A stretch of 64,000 bases of DNA, taken from assembly GCF_017562075.2 (NCBI RefSeq), contig NC_054085.1, forward strand, positions 1,550,001 through 1,614,000, given 5' to 3'. Position 1 is the stretch's first letter. Each line of letters starts with the position of its first letter. A model generated the notes under the pieces. The model worked only from the letters and a program-made list of their open reading frames with translations. It was not told the origin of the DNA and did no database searches. Position numbers and translations under genes: made by a program. Positions 1 through 9,273 of the stretch are shown piece by piece. The stretch comes from Anopheles merus. Its lineage: Eukaryota > Arthropoda > Insecta > Diptera > Culicidae.

Positions 1-1201
1 TTGAGCCCGCTAAGAATGCTTACTTTCGTTGTAGCTATGGCTATTCAGCTCGATAAGAACACCTTGGGGTATCTAACGTATAATGCTGGCCTGCAAAGCT
101 CTATGTCAACCGTCGTGGAAAGGAACACGGAAAAGTATCATTGCAATGTAACAATTACGCTGGGTATTCCTCACTGCTACATAGCTGCCGCTTACACGAG
201 AAAACTTTTAGAACAAGGACTAAAATTGAGAGTGGCACTAAAGTGCGTTTTACTGTGTGATGATGTATGGTGTGGTATTGCAACATTCTAACAATGATGT
301 TTTTTTTATAATTTCAGAGGCGGAACATTTGGCTTCTTATCTGAATGCGGCGCAGAAAAGAAAGTATCCAAGTACAGTTCGGTATCGGCGACCGTATGCG
401 TTGGTGTTCCATCCGGTGTGACGCTTAAAATTAAGTACGTCCCTTTTATTAATATTCGGCACTATTCTTCTGAACACTAAAAAAATGTGGGTGCGTTTTT
501 TTTCATTTCCACTCTAGGGTCGTTCGTTCTACGCAAACGTATCTTTTTCCCATCCACCTTTGCGAAGAAATTATTCCCGCTGCCGTGTTTTACGCTACTG
601 TAACACCGCTGGTAACGTATTTTGTTCTGAAAAAGATGCTCTTCGATCCAATGAATGAGGCAACGAAGCAGAAAAACATTGAAAGGGTGAAAGAGACGAA
701 CAGTGCTCGGATGGCGGAAAAGCGAAGGGAGGCAGAATCGGCCATTTCCCTGATGGGTGCATTGTTTGAGCGCATTCGCAAAGACGAACTAAAACGGCAA
801 GGTTTGATTATCGTGTCTGCATTGTATGGCAAATTTTCGGACGCTGAAAACGTGTCATTAGAAGAGGCAGACGATATGGGATTTGTGCACCAGAATCCGC
901 TAGTGATTGATGTTCGAATTCCTTTGCAGTGTTTGGTGAAAGATTCGCAATTGACTTTGTATTCATCTAGCAAGGTAAGGTCGACTCAAAGCAAACAAAG
1001 CAAAAAATATACTGTTCAATGTTGTGTAATTATTTTTGTTTACTATTGCAGAGCGAATTGCCCGGATTCTATGATCCATGCTTCGGCGAAGAAAAGCAGC
1101 TTAAAATTGATTACGAGTTTAGAAATAACTCCTACAGCTCAGTGTTTTCCGACACGGACCCCGTTCGTCTTCCGATAGTAACAAACGAGGCAGAACAATA
1201 A
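1..1201 (+). CDS. DNAJC11: DnaJ homolog subfamily C member 11, 3' part
   Basis: This is the C-terminal part of DNAJC11, a mitochondrial J-protein linked to cristae organisation (MICOS/MIB association is family knowledge). Four exons join in phase: 1-242, 318-434, 518-974 and 1052-1201, all with GT-AG introns, ending in TAA at 1199-1201. The first exon is open from base 1, so the J domain and earlier exons lie outside the window. The visible part covers the C-terminal DUF3395-type region. It contains a membrane-like stretch around FYATVTPLVTYFVLKK, then a basic coiled-coil segment (KQKNIERVKE...RMAEKRREAE), then a beta-rich tail ending in PVRLPIVTNEAEQ. No frameshift is seen. The next gene on the same strand starts about 1 kb downstream. 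Identification is from recognised family sequence, not from a search. Confidence 0.88.
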
Positions 1202-1642
1202 GCCAACAATTTTTAAAGGCATCGAATGAAGTAAGCAATAATGGCAACACGAACAGCTTTGTTTACGATTATTTAGTCGCCACGGTAGAGATATGAATTG
1301 CGATTTTTAGTGCGTCATAGATACAAATTTGTTGTTTAATCAAACAGAGAATAGCAAACGAGCGGCTAAAGCTTACAAGAGTGTTAACCAAAATGGGTCT
1401 TGAGCAGTTTATAAAATCCGAAAAATGTTTCTAGTTTTTTTTTCGACAAATGTGTGATATTCAAATCTACTTATCAGTTTCTACTAGAATATGGTATCAG
1501 TTTTTGTAAAGATAGTGAGTAACAAAAGTGAAATGGTGTCCAAGAAAGACATAAATGGTCTATGTTTGCTGGATAAATGAACTCCTGCTCAATAATACAA
1601 ATGTGTGAAACGGTCGTTTTTGATATTGTTCTGGCACATGTA

Positions 1643-1994
1643 CAGGTGTCCCCCGAGATACGACTGTATTTGGGACCGGAAAAAAGTCTCAACGTAAGGC
1701 GTAAGTCGAATATCTCTCAATGTAAAGTAAATAACCGAAGTTGAAGAGTCGAAATCTATGATATCGTGTTTTTATTTGAAACAATGTTCGATAATGTATT
1801 AATTTTACACAAAAAGTCGTGTACACGATATAGATATTCAATATGGGGTAGTTGTGGAATCTTTGGAAATTTGTGTGTAACGGTTATCAGCTCAGAAATT
1901 CAAAAATATACATCAAATTCTTCTCGATGACAACTTTTACTGTCAAAATCAAAATCGTCATATCTGCGAATCGTCGTAACTCGGGGGACGCCTG
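1643..1994. mobile_element. TA-flanked MITE (Tc1/mariner-like ends)
   Basis: A 352-bp non-coding element sits in the 1202-2199 intergenic space. Its ends are inverted repeats: CAGGTGTCCCCCGAGATACGAC at 1643-1664 (first 20 bases shown matter most) against the complement of 1973-1994, with about two mismatches. Both ends are flanked by TA (1641-1642 and 1995-1996), as for Tc1/mariner-type insertions. No transposase ORF is present, so it is a MITE. The rest of 1202-2199 holds nothing recognised apart from the 3' UTR of the upstream gene. Confidence 0.65.
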
Positions 1995-2199
1995 TATAAC
2001 AATTTTTAGTACAAATATAAAGTAGGGCTTATTCCGTGTACGGCCAGCAGATTTGATTTTCGACATGAATTTCCAATTTATGTCCGTTTGCACGGAAACA
2101 TTGAACGAAATCTCACTGTGCTTCGACTTGTCAAACGACTGTCCAGAAATCTTTGTTTATTGTTTTGTTGCTCTTGCAATCGAAAGTGATCGGGAAAAC

Positions 2200-2823
2200 A
2201 TGAATTACGTTGAAAACTTACTAATTTACGCAAGAAATCTTTCACCTTTCTACATCTTTAGCATGGTGATTTCTATTTGTGTTGTACTGTTGACTGCCTA
2301 TTTTGGTTTTACGGGATGTTCGGCCACACTTGACCGCGACGAGCAGCCGGAGAAAAACGAAAACAACCATTCTTCAAAATCGGTAAGCGATAAAAATCCA
2401 AATATATTTAAGGTTCTTTCGTGCCGTGGAAATAACAAGGCGAATAATTGGTTGTAAATTTGTTGCAACTTTCACAGAAAGCCAACAAGCAGACCGATGA
2501 TGCAGCGGACGAACCCGACAGCGAACTGGAGGAGGAAAATGAAAGAACCCGAAGACTGCACATCGAATCCTTGGGACAACTGAAGTCTGCTAAACTTAAA
2601 TCGATTGAAAAGTCTCTAACTGAAGAACAACGGCAAGCGGAAAAAGAGTAAATAGATTGCAGCCAGTAGTCTCAGTGCAGATTAATTATTTATCATTCGT
2701 ATCAATTGTTTCAGAATTGAACGAGCGCAGCTGGCTGCTATATTTGAGCTTTTGAAAAAGCAAGCCGATAGTTCCAATATCAACGAGGACGATTTGAAAG
2801 AGCAGCTTAGTTTGTATCGCTAA
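2200..2823 (+). CDS. MXRA7-like single-pass membrane protein
   Basis: Three exons, 2200-2382, 2478-2647 and 2715-2823, join in phase to encode about 153 residues. I chose the ATG at 2200 because it gives a short luminal or extracellular start followed directly by a single membrane helix (about residues 16-38, FYIFSMVISICVVLLTAYFGF). Upstream in-frame codons back to 2053 are possible but look like UTR. The membrane helix is followed by an acidic, low-complexity linker rich in E, D and N. A helical C-terminal region then ends in RAQLAAIFELLKK and DLKEQLSLYR. That C-terminal helix pattern resembles matrix-remodelling-associated protein 7 of vertebrates, whose function is poorly known. The gene is convergent with PIG-M, with stops 326 bp apart. 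The MXRA7 name is from pattern memory only; a small membrane protein of unknown role is the safe reading. Confidence 0.6.
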
Positions 2824-3149
2824 AATTATCGACATAGATGCTTTGTGGAAACATGTCGTATGCTAGTCAATTTTTAGAATTTTACATTACATAATTTATA
2901 CATTGTGTGTCCATCCGATAAAGTAAAATTTAAGAACGAGCAAGATTTTATGTTACATGGGCCATTAGGGAAACGGTAAACAATCACATCACCATATCGA
3001 AGCAGATGCATCATTTGCACTCATTGAACATGCGCCATGCCCACGAGTCATCAAACACTAAATGTAACTAATTTTAAACTAACAAAATGTAAATTAGTAC
3101 GTAGAAATACAAAATTTTATTTACACTGACTGATCAAGCGGTAGGCGGT

Positions 3150-4482
3150 TTAATCTATTTTGTAATTGTACGCAATATCATAGTTAGTAATAAGCATCTG
3201 CAGAATCAGTACGTTAGAGAAGAAGAAAACGATGCTCTGTATCCAAATGAATTCGAACGTGTTCCAGCCTTTGAACTCCAGTAGATAGGCGGGTAAAAGC
3301 CATCCACCCTGCGAAATAAACCACATCACTGGAATGAAAACTGCTTTGCGGATGCCGATGTTACGGAAGTTTTTCACACACAGAGGCAGCAGGGACAGAA
3401 ACCAGACGAAGTACTGCGATGTAACGACCGGATTGTACGTGACCATTACAAAGGCGATGGCAAACAGTCCGAATGCCAGCGTCTGTCGATGTTGCCCGTA
3501 TCGCACGGTTAGCATCAGGATAAGTATAAGCTGTGGTAGAAAGGTGAGAACCTTCTCGAGCACAGTGACGTCGAACGTGGAACTAAGATATTGCAGATAG
3601 AAGTAGAGTGAAAAGTTGTGTCTCGTGTCCTTCCGCACCAGATGGTAGAGCATTGATTCGTAAATGAATTGATATCCGTACAGCCAATAGAATAAGGCGG
3701 TTGTAGAACCCAAGGCAACAACTGTTCCAATACGAGTGCAATTTGTTTTGCATTTGGTTTTAGAATGCTGCGGACGATATCGTTCCATTTTTCCAGCGTT
3801 CGGTTCTGTGTGGCAAGATAGAAGGCTAAGCAGAACCCGATGGGATAGAGTCGGAAATGAATTGATAGGCCGAGAAACAACCCGGCGACAAAGTATTGCA
3901 CAATGGTTTGTTCATTCTTAAGCAGAAAGTAGATCGACAGAAGAACTAGCGAGCATGATACGCAATCGCCATTACCGCGTGTTGCAATGATCATGGTGAG
4001 CGGGTTGTACAGCCAGCAGTAGGCACTGATTTCGGCCATCCGATGTACTTAGGAGGCAGCGCTTCGTTGTTGCTGTTTAGAATTTCATTTTTTCGCTTAA
4101 TCAAATACTTGTTCCGATTGTTCAGGGTTTCCAGCTTGAGCAGCTTCGTTTCGATCGATATTTTGTTGCTGCGGTAGCAATTCAGCAGGATCCACTTGAT
4201 CAGCACGCCAATTAGGATGTCAAAGAGGGAAAAAATGAACTTTCCAAAGCTCGGGTGCACCAGCAAGTTTGGCAACACCAGGTAGGCTAGCAGCGGCGTA
4301 TACCGATAGGTGTGTCTTTTGAACGGAGATCCCAGAGCCAGCACATGGTTGGCACCGTCAGTGACCACGCGGTAGTCCACATCTGTATATTGCACGTCGG
4401 ATAAACTGTCCTGCACCTCGCCGTAGTATATGAGGAAAACACGTATCAGCGTACTGATAATGAGATGCTTTTTGAATGACAT
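3150..4482 (-). CDS. PIGM: GPI mannosyltransferase 1 (PIG-M), with two -1 frame breaks
   Basis: PIG-M adds the first mannose to the GPI precursor in the ER lumen, using dolichol-phosphate mannose. The start ATG at 4482 opens MSFKKHLIIST, and the luminal catalytic motif appears as YTDVDYRV (the DxD-type D-V-D). RYTPLLAYLVLPN, RGNGD, RKDTRHNFSLYFY, TSQYFVW and the C-terminal hydrophobic helices follow in the family's order, ending at TAA 3150-3152. The gene is intronless here. Reading needs two frame changes: near 4040, between YIG and MAEISAYCW, and near 3728, between QIALVL and GTVVALG. Each is explained by one missing base, the second in a G run. Homology continues cleanly across both, so these look like sequence errors rather than a decayed gene. 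A minus-strand AATAAA lies at 3116-3121. The upstream NDUFAF8-like stop is only 121 bp away. Confidence 0.9.
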
Positions 4483-4603
4483 TTTATGCGCACTTCACAG
4501 TTGGTGGTGTGTTTATGAAACTATCCCCTAGGTTAGTGTTTGCGGCATTCGTTATCTAAACTAATTTCTACGTTTGTTAGCTTCGTTCACACAAGTCAAC
4601 TTT

Positions 4604-4801
4604 CTACAGCTTTGTTTTCATTTCGATAGCGGCTTTCCTCATGCACTCTTTGAAGTTGTTAAATTCTTTATCGCATGAACGATGCGCTACATTAAGATCG
4701 GTTGTCACGCATGTAGCGTACGCGGCAGCGGCAACTGAGCACTTGGCCATTAACAGCGGATAACTGCGAAGCCGCTGGTTGGCCCGTTTCACTGATTCCA
4801 T
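4604..4801 (-). CDS. NDUFAF8: NDUFAF8-like twin-CX9C mitochondrial protein
   Basis: This 65-residue ORF has a CHCH arrangement. The first pair is CSVAAAAYATC and the second is CDKEFNNFKEC, each a perfect CX9C. The preceding RLRSYPLLMAK matches the pattern I know from NDUFAF8 (C17orf89), an intermembrane-space partner of NDUFAF5 in complex I assembly. I chose the ATG at 4801 because it gives the family's usual short length and has a good context (G at -3, G at +4). The frame stays open upstream to 4924, but that extension overlaps another ORF and would add a non-family leader. It lies 55 bp downstream of the small membrane ORF and 121 bp upstream of PIG-M on the same strand, with no obvious separate promoter space. 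Confidence 0.75.
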   Translation of the reverse strand: MESVKRANQRLRSYPLLMAKCSVAAAAYATCVTTDLNVAHRSCDKEFNNFKECMRKAAIEMKTKL

Positions 4802-4856
4802 TGCGAAGCACCGTACGGCAAAAGGAACTAACAACACTGCGATTCTCCTACACTGC

Positions 4857-5060
4857 CTACTTCGGTCCAATGCGTATCGAACGAATTTCGCGTGGCGGCA
4901 ATGCACCCGGTACGGGATCGGCAATAAACGCGTCGTATAGAGGTTTGGAAAAGAATATCAGTAGGGCGGTGCCGGTTAGGAGGGAACTGAACGTACGGGG
5001 ATTTCTTTGGAACCAGTTTCGTTTTGGGACTCGAAGCGGTCGTCTCGGGTCAGGGTGCAT
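4857..5060 (-). CDS. Small single-pass membrane protein overlapping the CMC4 stop
   Basis: This ORF encodes 67 residues from ATG 5060. It has a basic N-terminus (PDPRRPLRVPKRNWFQRNPR), one hydrophobic segment (about residues 24-45, FSSLLTGTALLIFFSKPLYDAF), then a proline-containing tail ending RIGPK. I cannot name it. The basic leader plus one membrane helix resembles small inner-membrane mitochondrial proteins, which is inference. Its start lies inside the last codons of CMC4 in another frame (11-base overlap with the CMC4 CDS), and the NDUFAF8-like ATG follows after 55 bases. The G at -3 is acceptable for initiation, whereas the CMC4 start has a T at -3. It is probably translated from the CMC4 transcript, but a chance ORF cannot be excluded without conservation data. 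Confidence 0.5.
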   Translation of the reverse strand: MHPDPRRPLRVPKRNWFQRNPRTFSSLLTGTALLIFFSKPLYDAFIADPVPGALPPREIRSIRIGPK

Positions 5061-5374
5061 TTCCCTTGCTGGTTGCTTCTCGCTCCCGTAGGATGCTTTC
5101 CTTTTCGGCTTTGTAATCACGATCTAGTTGAATCCCGGAACAGCAAAGTGATACCTTGTGCCACTTTAGGCAGCATTGCCGCATATCATCGATGACATCG
5201 TAGCACTTTACCTCGTCGTAGTTGTGTTCTAGGGACCCGGGAGAAAATTCATGTTACGTAAGCATTACTTCTCATAATATCGCGAAATTAATACTACGAC
5301 GACTTACCTCTCAGACAGGTTTGAATTTTGCAGGCAGCCGGTTTGCACGGATCTTTGGGTTTACTTTTGGACAT
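5050..5374 (-). CDS. CMC4: Cx9C motif-containing protein 4
   Basis: Two exons, 5308-5374 and 5229-side exon 5050-5228, join in phase across a 79-bp GT-AG intron to encode 81 residues. The N-terminus MSKSKPKDPCKPAACKIQTC and the second helix CYDVIDDMRQC carry the twin CX9C motifs, and a third CC follows (SLCCSG). This is the pattern of CMC4 (human MTCP1 p8), a small protein imported to the mitochondrial intermembrane space by the MIA40 pathway. The C-terminus is a charged helix ending TSKGNAP before TGA at 5050-5052. The stop overlaps the start region of the next minus-strand ORF. Its function beyond being a CHCH protein is not well known. Confidence 0.88.
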
Positions 5375-5942
5375 GAAAAAGTATTAATTTTCCACCCTAG
5401 AAAAGTTCCTGTTTGCTGAACTCAAAGACATATGTCAAATGAAACACAGTCGGCATTTTCCCGTACAACATGGCGATAGTTATTGACGTTGAAGAATCGC
5501 TCCATCTCGCTCATTTTCTCAACCCGTTTTTTTACTTGACTACAGTGCTCGTTTCGAAGTGAGCCCTCTCCCACTTCACTTCATATACTTCGTCCACCTT
5601 TGTCCATATGCTTTTCGTTGTGTTGGTGACAATTTACGCACATCATATACCGATGTGTGAATGTTCTCGCTCGTTGTGTTATGCCATCTCTTTCGTGCTT
5701 GTCGACGTATGGAAAATGTAAACAAACTTGGTGGTTTTGTGCACAAGTGTGTTCAGTTTTTAACATTAAAATTAATTAATAAAACCATTTTTTTCAGATC
5801 TTCAATGATCTCCCATCCCACGCCTCATGCACGTATATGCAGATCAATGAAATGCAGCTAAGCAACCGATCGGGGAAGAACCATGCCCAATATATTCCGT
5901 AAGTATTGTTATGTGTGGGACGAGATGTAAAGTTATATATAA

Positions 5943-6540
5943 TAGTGATGGGCAAAACGGCTCCGGAGCCGGCTCCGCACCAACGGCTCCGGAGCCGGCT
6001 CTGCACCAACGGCTCCGGAGCCGGCTCCACACCAACGGCTCCGCACCAACGGCTCCGCTCCAACGGCTCTGGAGCCGGTTTTAACACAAAGGACCAAAAT
6101 AACTTTTTCAATGAAGTTTCAATCGAGGAAATCCGAAAATAGCGGAGGTGGTCATGTTTAAAAGAATTTATCAAAAAAAAAAAAAAACATCGATGACTTT
6201 TGAATATTGTTAAGAAAGGCGAGACCAACGAATGCTACACAACGTCATGCATGTCAATACTGCAATCACATCGTGTATTGGTTTCCACACGTGCGAGAAG
6301 ATATATTGGTTTTTTTATTACGCTATCATACAATGATGTCTCTATTGAACCGTTAGTTCGGAGCCGTTGGTCTGGAGCCGTTGATTGGTCGCCGGCTCCG
6401 GAACGGTGGGCCCGAAGCCGGCTCCGCAGCCGTTGGAACGGAGCCGTGAGTGGAGAGCCGTTAGTCCGGAGCCGGCTCCGGAGCCGTTGGTGCGGAGCCG
6501 GCTCCGGAGCCGTTGGTGCGCTCTGAAACGCCCATCACTA
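5943..6540. mobile_element. hAT-like foldback MITE with perfect 8-bp target duplication
   Basis: A 598-bp non-coding element has termini TAGTGATGGGC and its complement GCCCATCACTA. It is flanked by identical 8-bp duplications, atatataa at 5935-5942 and 6541-6548, which fits hAT transposition. Inside each end lies an array of a palindromic GGAGCCGGCTCC-type unit with CACCAACGG spacers (about 5955-6080 and 6350-6525), in opposite orientations. The whole element can therefore fold back. The unique core is about 6085-6345. Apparent ORFs rich in G, S, A, P, E and R come from the repeat array and are not genes. Confidence 0.85.
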
Positions 6541-6950
6541 ATATATAAGTGTGCATTCGTTTGATTACATGTTTGCTTGATCTTCTTTTTTATGTGGACT
6601 GCTCCCGGCTGAGTTTGTCGTGCTGGCACGGTCAGGATTCAAATCATTCTCCAGGTCTCTCGGCCCAGGCATTCCTTCCTTCATTCTCCTCTGTTCGCGA
6701 TTTACGATAGATGCTATTCCACTAGCTTCAGCCCTCTAGCTCCCTCTGCGGTTCTGCATGTAGTGTCATCCGGCAGATTAATGCGTAGAGCACTCAAGCA
6801 CCTTCTTGGCTGTTTTACATGTTCCAGTTATCGTATCCTCCTGACCTTGCCTCCATAGGAAGATGATCTGGAAAATGCCTCACTAGTAAAAATGTCTAAC
6901 GCATTTTGGACACATGCCACAAGAAGACACATGATAACGATGCTATGGAC

Positions 6951-7663
6951 TAGTGATGTGCGGGTCGACCCGAACCTACCGGGTCGGAGTCATCCATAAG
7001 CGACCCGGAGTAGTTCGGGTCGACACGAAAGGTACAAGTAGGTTCAGTAGGTGCAATAGCGACTCCGTCCCGTTGGTGCAGCGAATTCGAGTCGGGACGG
7101 GTCCATGGTAGGTTCAATACCCGACCCAAACTCGCTGCACCAACGGGTCGTTTTGAAGCGCGAAACTGAGCGAAGATTGCGACACTGATGGTAGAGTGTG
7201 GTATTGATGATGCAGCGGAGAATACAATATGTGATCGACGAAACGTATAGCGATGCTGGGAACTGATGGTGTAGTGTGTTTTGAAAGCGTTGCGACGTAG
7301 ATCAGAGCGGAACGCTGATAGAAAAATTCCCTCAGCGGGATTGCGATAAATACGAACTAAGATACACGCGCTTGGCTCTCTGCTCTCAAGTATTGACTAG
7401 TTATTGATGATTATACCGTTATCTTTGATACAGCGTATTATCACATTGGTTGATTGGTGAGAGTGTGTCCATATTTTGACCGTTATCGTTCGTTCGAATG
7501 AGAGTAAAGAATATGCACGTTGCAAATTGCATGTCTAGTGAATAAAGTTCTAGATAAGAGGTGAGCAAAGAGCCACATCGAATGAAAAAAGGGAAAGCTC
7601 AGAGCTCTCAATTTAAAGATTGGAGCCCTCCGTAGTACCTCTTGCTCTTAGTGCACAACACTA
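6951..7663. mobile_element. Second hAT-like element, related ends
   Basis: The left end reads TAGTGATGTGC and the right end GCACAACACTA, an imperfect inverted pair related to the ends of the element at 5943. Next to the left end is an array of GGGTCGACCCGA/CGGGTCG-type units (6962-7150) analogous to the other element's subterminal array. No clear 8-bp duplication is visible, so the right boundary is less certain. No ORF of note lies inside. The interval 6549-6950 between the two elements shows nothing recognised. Confidence 0.45.
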
Positions 7664-8450
7664 ATGGCGATCATGCATGAAACTTGTTCACATATTTTTT
7701 TACTTATTTGAGTTCCACCTACACCTACGCTTGTTTGATATAGCTTTGTAACCATCAAGTCACCACCGGATCAGCTGATGCGATAGTGGAACATGTATGA
7801 GTAAGTGAGCCGGCGGAGCGCAGATGCTAATATGGCACCCACATGAAATATAGAACCCCGTGGGATCAATGAGGGGGAGGTGGAGGAGTGGTTGAGTGTA
7901 TTTATTTTTTTGGCCATTTAATTTTGTCCACCAACACAATCGCACACCGACGCGATCTTTTCGGCGGCCATCTTGAACCCTCAAAAACCCTAACAACGCC
8001 TTTCAAAAACAATCGCCAGCGAGGGAAAATCGCACCGATTTGGAGCGTTGGCGAGCTCATGAAAATCGGTTTTTGATCCCAGGAAAAGTTCCTCACTATT
8101 AACAACGTAAAAAGTTGTATGATGAAATCAACATTGAATTGTTGGATAAAACAAAAAATTCAAATCGAACGAGCGAGATGGAAATAGCTCAGAGAAATAT
8201 CAAACAACTTTCCAATTTAAACTAATGAAGATAACAATTAAGTTTGAATGTGTTCGTTGTAATTATTTTGAATCTAATCATTTTCAATTGCCCTACACAG
8301 TGGACTGGAAGTATTGTGCGTCGAATTGTAGCTCACGATGCAGTTTTCAAGCGTGGTAATTTAGATTAACATTAACATTAACATATACTAAATATTTGCT
8401 TGCAAGACTTCAAGCAATTGCACTGGATGCCTTCAAATAGTTGTAGTATT
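7664..8450. other. Non-coding stretch, nothing recognised
   Basis: Only short ORFs without family features occur here. The slightly GC-richer piece 7860-8080 could be a remnant of an older element, but I see no motif to assign it. Confidence 0.5.
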
Positions 8451-8453
8451 ACA

Positions 8454-9207
8454 ATGATGATGATGATGATAAGTCCCACCTCTTTCCCCAACATAGGTTT
8501 GAGAAGGACGGAAGTATCTTTACAATAATATTACTCTGATAGGTATATTAAAATATTTTGTACGATCAAGTGGTGGCATCGGAAAACTCTCAGAGGAACT
8601 GTTCGAGTCATACACACACCCAAGATGACCAACATAGTTTCATCAAGAAAAACGGGTCATACTCCATCGAATACAATGGTATTCCCTAGCATCCTTTACG
8701 TAGCCCGCCAAGAACCAATAAATGGATCTGGCGCACCACTTATCAGGACACAACTGCGACATGCATATGGCCAGTTCCACTAGTGCCAACCGCTGGCCCC
8801 AGGGTCTCTGGCACCAATGGCAGGCTCCAGGGCACTACCTTCCGAAGCAGGAGAATCTAATGTATCCCTTACGTAGCTCGCCAAGAACCAACTAATGGAT
8901 CCGGCGCACTACTTATCAGAACACAACTGCAACATGCATATGGCCAGTTCCACTAGTGCCAATGATTGGCTCTAGGGCACTACCTTCCGAAGCAGGTGAA
9001 CCTAATGTATCTGGAATTGGCCACTTACAATCATCAATGAGTGAATCCTGTTGTGACCTCCCAGACCGTGTGCAAACCGTAAATTCCCCCAAATAGATCC
9101 CGAATATCCACTTGTACGCGCGCGTGTCTCAAACCTATGTTGACTCTTTCTTATATTTTTTCTAATTTTAATTATAGTATATAAAGAAAAATCTTATCAT
9201 CATCATA
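8454..9207. repeat. Segment bounded by inverted (GAT)n and CAACATAGGTTTGAGA ends
   Basis: The left side carries (ATG)n-ATAAG at 8454-8473 and CAACATAGGTTTGAGA at 8489-8504. The right side carries the exact complement of the second motif at 9127-9142 and CTTATCATCATCATA at 9193-9207. The segment thus has two nested inverted motifs at its ends. It could be a non-autonomous element, or a spacer between two LINE 3' tails that end in a (GAT)n-like repeat. The LINE on the minus strand starts immediately to the right. Confidence 0.5.
8691..9011. repeat. Two-unit tandem repeat, period about 173 bp
   Basis: The unit beginning ATCCTTTACGTAGCCCGCCA at 8691 recurs as ATCCCTTACGTAGCTCGCCA at 8864, with high identity through the TATGGCCAGTTCCACTAGTG and CTACCTTCCGAAGCAGG segments. 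The second copy is shorter by about 25 bp, having lost the extra CTGGCACCAATGGC portion of the first. It lies inside the inverted-end segment. Confidence 0.75.
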
Positions 9208-9273
9208 GAGATCGTGATGACAACTGCAGTTACACATTTAATAATGACATGGGACATCTACACATATTTCACA

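Noticed and set aside
4801..4924. N-terminal extension of the NDUFAF8-like ORF (basic, presequence-like)
   Set aside because: It overlaps the neighbouring small ORF in another frame, and CX9C proteins of this family are short and lack such leaders.
5844..6629. ORFs rich in Gly, Ser, Ala, Pro, Glu and Arg on both strands
   Set aside because: They are translations of the GGAGCCGGCTCC repeat arrays of a MITE in several frames, not proteins.
9048..9130. Possible LTR or primer-binding site near the LINE
   Set aside because: No long direct repeats flank the region and the coding motifs are those of a non-LTR element.
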